Shown here: positions 15,375-18,159 of the stretch, piece after piece
How positions within the stretch are numbered: the first letter of the stretch is position 1
How the letters are laid out: each line of letters starts with the position of its first letter
DNA from: UKL13-2 sp044228625
GTDB taxonomy: Bacteria; Pseudomonadota; Gammaproteobacteria; Burkholderiales; Usitatibacteraceae
Assembly (NCBI GenBank): GCA_044228625.1
Contig: JBGAUM010000073.1
Span: 1-18,159, forward strand
Direction: 5' to 3'
Length of the DNA stretch: 18,159 nt
Notes under the pieces: model-generated
Database searches by the model: none
Told to the model about the DNA's origin: nothing
What the model saw: only the letters and a program-made list of their open reading frames with translations
Translations under genes and position numbers: made by a program

Positions 15375-16088
15375 GACAACGCTTGAGAGCGTGACTCCGC
15401 CGCCTCCGCCACCACCTGGGGTGCCGTTCACGGAGGACGAGGCCGCGCTATCGCCGATCCCATTGGTAGCAATCATGGTTACGCTGTAAATCGTTCCGTT
15501 GGTCAATCCGGCAATTACAATGGACGTGCAAGGCGCCACGCATGAACCAAAATAGCGAGAATTGTCTGGCGCCACGGCAACGGCGGTGAAGGAGCCGATC
15601 GGCGAGCCATTGCTGTTTCCTGGCGCAAAATTCACCGTTAGCTGACCTCCCCCCGAAATAATGCTTGTAATCGAGGGCGAAGCAGGCGCACTTGCCAGGC
15701 CTTGCTGTTGGTAGATGAAGTTTCCAAACGACGTAGGACTATTAACTACCGGGTAGGTCCCAACAATCGCATAATCCGTCATGCGCATAACAGAGAAGCT
15801 GTGCCCACCGTTGTTTGCGATGTACGCATACTTGCCATCGGGGGTAAAGGCGACGCCATTGGGCTGGGCACCCACCGGCACATGCAAGGGCTGACCCATT
15901 GAATTGAGAATGGGTTGAACCACGCCTGGCCCACCGGAGAACACCGAAACCGTGTTTGACCCAAAATTGGTGACCAACAGGTGTGCGCCCGTCGGGCTGA
16001 TTGCCACCCCATAAGGCGTGGCCTGAGTTGTCAACGTCGATTTTGAGCTAGACCGCTGCCGACGTTCTCTATTGTCGAAACACTGCAT
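14880..16088 (-). CDS. C-terminal part of frameshifted propeller protein (Fn3 + dockerin-like end)
   Basis: This frame continues the upstream propeller gene after a 1-nt shift. Genuine sequence begins at about 16045: STLTTQATPYGVAISPTG and further YVTN-type repeats (to about residue 110 of the open frame). Next come an Fn3-like domain (about 135-223), a seven-Gly linker, the SRKTH module and two dockerin-like repeats. The ATG at 16088 opens the frame, but its first 15 residues are an out-of-frame reading of the upstream gene, there is no ribosome binding site and no signal peptide. It is therefore probably not an independent gene. Either the locus is broken or the sequence has an error. The stop is 255 bp from the ArsR-family start, and no terminator is evident after it. 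Confidence 0.75.
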   Translation of the reverse strand: MQCFDNRERRQRSSSKSTLTTQATPYGVAISPTGAHLLVTNFGSNTVSVFSGGPGVVQPILNSMGQPLHVPVGAQPNGVAFTPDGKYAYIANNGGHSFSVMRMTDYAIVGTYPVVNSPTSFGNFIYQQQGLASAPASPSITSIISGGGQLTVNFAPGNSNGSPIGSFTAVAVAPDNSRYFGSCVAPCTSIVIAGLTNGTIYSVTMIATNGIGDSAASSSVNGTPGGGGGGGVTLSSVVSRKTHGAAGDFSVSIDPTKIIANADVEPRNIGPGHRIIFTFNQAVNNIGTVTALDAMNMPVGSVASSYSGTTVTVILTNVPDGKRVTITIPNINGSGNGSASLGFLVGDVNSTGIVTAADIAGVKAHSGQATVLTNARYDINLSGNIEATDVSTVKARSGNRLP

Positions 16089-18159
16089 TCAATTGCCGTG
16101 CAATTGGTCATGTCGATCACAGACACCGAGTTGGCACCCCCGTTTCGATTGGTGACATACGCCTTTGTGCCATCCGGGTGGAATGCAACTCCCGCTGGCC
16201 ACGTTCCAACAGTAATCGTTCGAATGACGCTGTTGGTCAACGCATTGATCAGGGTGACTGTATTGCCGTTGTAATCAACTACAAGAACGCGCGTCCCATC
16301 GGGACTGACCGCAATTTCGAACGGATAATTGACAAGCGCAACGCCAACGGGAATGACCGCAATTGGTGCCGCGCTCGCTCGGTCCAGCACGGAGACTGTC
16401 GCGCTCTGATAATTGGCGACATATATGCGACTTCCATCCGGGCTGACTACCGCTGCCTGCGGTGCCGCACTGTCCGCCGAGCTTGGTGGCGTGCCAGATG
16501 GCCGGACCGCCATGATCGTGTTCGTTACGGTGTCAAACGTCGTGATTGTCCTGTCCGACTGGCTTGAAAAGTACGCAGGAACTGGTTGCCACACACTGAG
16601 CACCAAGCGCCCTTGCACGCCATTTTTCCCATCCACTGCAATCTGGTAGGTTTGCCCCGCCTGCGCATCGAAGTCGAGCTTCCCGGTCACAATCCCCGAA
16701 GCATTGATCGTAGAGCGCACGATGTTTGGCGCAGGCGCCAGCGCGTTCACGGCCGAGCCCGAGTAAACGCCAACTACTGTATTCATGGCGCTGCCAAATG
16801 TATCCACGGTTACTCGCCCGCTCACCGGTGCAGCCCAAGTCCACCACAACGAATGTCCGGGCGGATTGCCATCGTGATTTGGCTCTGCAAACTGGCTCGT
16901 TGCAAGAGTATTGTCAGAGATATCGACTGCATAACCGCCCGTCAGGGATTTTCGAGCCTCAAATGCATCATTGACCTGCGTCGATGGAATCGGGAATCCG
17001 CCCGCATACAAGAATCCATTCGTCGCCCAGGCACCCGTCACGCCGGTTTTTGTTTCGAGGGGTGCACACGTTCCCCCATCGGGACACTTTGCGTTGTCCT
17101 CAATGTCGCTCACCCGGAAAATATGGACCGAATTGCTGTTTCTATTTGTTGTGTAAAGAGTTTTCCCATCCAAACTCACCGCAACGCCAAGCGCTTGCGC
17201 ACCGATCGACACAGTCTTGACGATCTTGCGCGTCGACAAGTCGACCACGGAGAGTGTCGCGCTCAGAATGTTTCCGGTAAAAAGCCGCGTTCCCGCAGGA
17301 TTCACCGCAAGTCCTTGCAGGCTGTTGAAATCGTTTGTCTGTCCATTTCGCGCTCGAATTTCATCAATTGTCGTATTGTTGTTGGTATCAATCACCGAAA
17401 TGGTGTTCAACTGATTGTTGGCAACATACAGAAGCGGTCGAACCGGATCGAAAACCAGGTTGTACGGATTCGGGCCTACACCTATGCGGGTCACAAGCTT
17501 GTTTGTCGCTGCATCGATAACTCCAACCTGTGCGGTATTGTTCAAAGTCACGTAAACCGCTTTTCCAGATGGATGAACGGCGACTTGAGATGGAAGCATT
17601 CCTGCCCCAACATCGACATCGGTGATCTTGGCGTTTGTTGTTGCGTCAAAAACAGAAACCGTATTTGCGGCGAAATTCACAACATAAAACCGATTGTCCA
17701 GAGAATTGATCGCAACCCCCTCAGGCCGTGAGCCCGTCGCAAATGGCGAGCCAGGCACCATCTGGCCGGTTTTGGCGTCGATTACCGAAACAGTATCGGC
17801 GTAGTAGTTAGTGACATATAGCCGATCACCCGCATTGTTGACCGCAACATTTCCATCCATGTAATACGGATTCGCAAAATTCGTCGGCGTGAAAATGTTT
17901 TTCACGGTATCCAGCGCATACACCATATTTGCATTCGTTCCGGTCATATACATGTAGATAGGTTGATGGACGTTTAGCACCACATCTCCAATCGCCCCAT
18001 TGAAACCATCCACTGCGATTTGGTATGACTGCCCGCGCTTCGCGCTAAACGTTAGCTTGCTACGGAAAAACGCACCGCCATCGTCGGCACTTGCTACAAG
18101 GGTCAGGGTGTTGATAGCAGGTTGAGCGAGCCGTGCCCGCGCTTGTCCCAGCAGCCGAA
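16031..18159 (-). CDS. Large YVTN beta-propeller/PPC repeat surface protein, partial, frameshifted
   Basis: This reading frame is open to the right edge of the window, so the start lies outside. An internal GTG at 18013 falls in the middle of a domain and should not be taken as the start. In order of translation there are: the end of a PPC-like beta-sandwich (GQSYQIAVDG...GDVVLN), six or so YVTN-type propeller repeats of about 42 residues (LYVTNYYADTVSVIDA and similar), a second PPC-like domain (NDAFEA...HSLWWTWAAPVSGRVTVDTFGS...GQTYQIAVDG), then a second propeller. The frame ends prematurely at 16031 after a 1-nt shift at about 16041-16044. Such proteins are secreted or surface-exposed and often adhesive; no catalytic residues are visible. 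The DNA looks less GC-rich than the central operon. Confidence 0.85.
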   Translation of the reverse strand, partial: RLLGQARARLAQPAINTLTLVASADDGGAFFRSKLTFSAKRGQSYQIAVDGFNGAIGDVVLNVHQPIYMYMTGTNANMVYALDTVKNIFTPTNFANPYYMDGNVAVNNAGDRLYVTNYYADTVSVIDAKTGQMVPGSPFATGSRPEGVAINSLDNRFYVVNFAANTVSVFDATTNAKITDVDVGAGMLPSQVAVHPSGKAVYVTLNNTAQVGVIDAATNKLVTRIGVGPNPYNLVFDPVRPLLYVANNQLNTISVIDTNNNTTIDEIRARNGQTNDFNSLQGLAVNPAGTRLFTGNILSATLSVVDLSTRKIVKTVSIGAQALGVAVSLDGKTLYTTNRNSNSVHIFRVSDIEDNAKCPDGGTCAPLETKTGVTGAWATNGFLYAGGFPIPSTQVNDAFEARKSLTGGYAVDISDNTLATSQFAEPNHDGNPPGHSLWWTWAAPVSGRVTVDTFGSAMNTVVGVYSGSAVNALAPAPNIVRSTINASGIVTGKLDFDAQAGQTYQIAVDGKNGVQGRLVLSVWQPVPAYFSSQSDRTITTFDTVTNTIMAVRPSGTPPSSADSAAPQAAVVSPDGSRIYVANYQSATVSVLDRASAAPIAVIPVGVALVNYPFEIAVSPDGTRVLVVDYNGNTVTLINALTNSVIRTITVGTWPAGVAFHPDGTKAYVTNRNGGANSVSVIDMTNCTAIECSVSTIENVGSGLAQNRR

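Noticed and set aside
18007..18013. GTG at 18013 as start of the propeller gene
   Set aside because: The frame stays open to the window edge and the residues before it complete a PPC-like domain, so the real start lies outside.

Overview
The window is 18.2 kb of GC-rich bacterial DNA, dense in genes. All genes lie on the minus strand except a Bax-inhibitor-1 family gene at the left edge. The protein families, codon bias and ATGA-type gene junctions suggest a free-living proteobacterium, most likely betaproteobacterial. They include a YccA-like protein, a Shewanella SO2930-like dihaem cytochrome, DUF2157/DUF4401/GDYXXLXY membrane proteins, an LplT-like MFS-acyltransferase fusion and an ArsR-family regulator. 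The taxonomy is inference. No rRNA, tRNA, CRISPR array or insertion sequence was seen.

Left part (1-4247): a YccA-like membrane protein gene (+) ends at a strong hairpin terminator. It faces a 1062-aa exported mosaic protein (-) with two c-type haem motifs, several Ig-like domains, a CHRD domain, an Fn3-like domain and a C-terminal module ending in a dockerin-like repeat pair. The 179-bp gap upstream of that gene holds a TGTCA-N3-TGACA inverted repeat, a weak terminator for the next transcription unit and one perfect 9-bp DnaA-box consensus.

Central part (4248-14660): one compact minus-strand unit. From its promoter it reads arsR-like repressor, sterol desaturase/fatty acid hydroxylase family, Tat-exported amidohydrolase, MFS-PlsC acyltransferase fusion, DUF2157, DUF4401, GDYXXLXY protein, an unrecognised 43-aa ORF, DUF2339. 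The first three junctions are 15, 2 and 4 bp. The remaining five are all 4-bp ATGA stop/start overlaps, which makes translational coupling likely. The 43-aa ORF fits between its neighbours with ATGA on both sides. The unit is headed by a TTGACA promoter and a perfect palindrome that touches the repressor start codon, suggesting autoregulation and a leaderless transcript. I read it as a regulated membrane-remodelling operon whose last genes have no assigned function.

Right part (14880-18159): a very large secreted or surface protein gene that runs off the right edge. It is built from repeated [PPC-like beta-sandwich + YVTN beta-propeller] blocks followed by an Fn3 domain, a Gly linker and the same C-terminal module as the cytochrome protein 10 kb away. 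It is split by a 1-nt frameshift near 16041-16044 (real lesion or sequencing error). By eye it is more AT-rich than the central operon.
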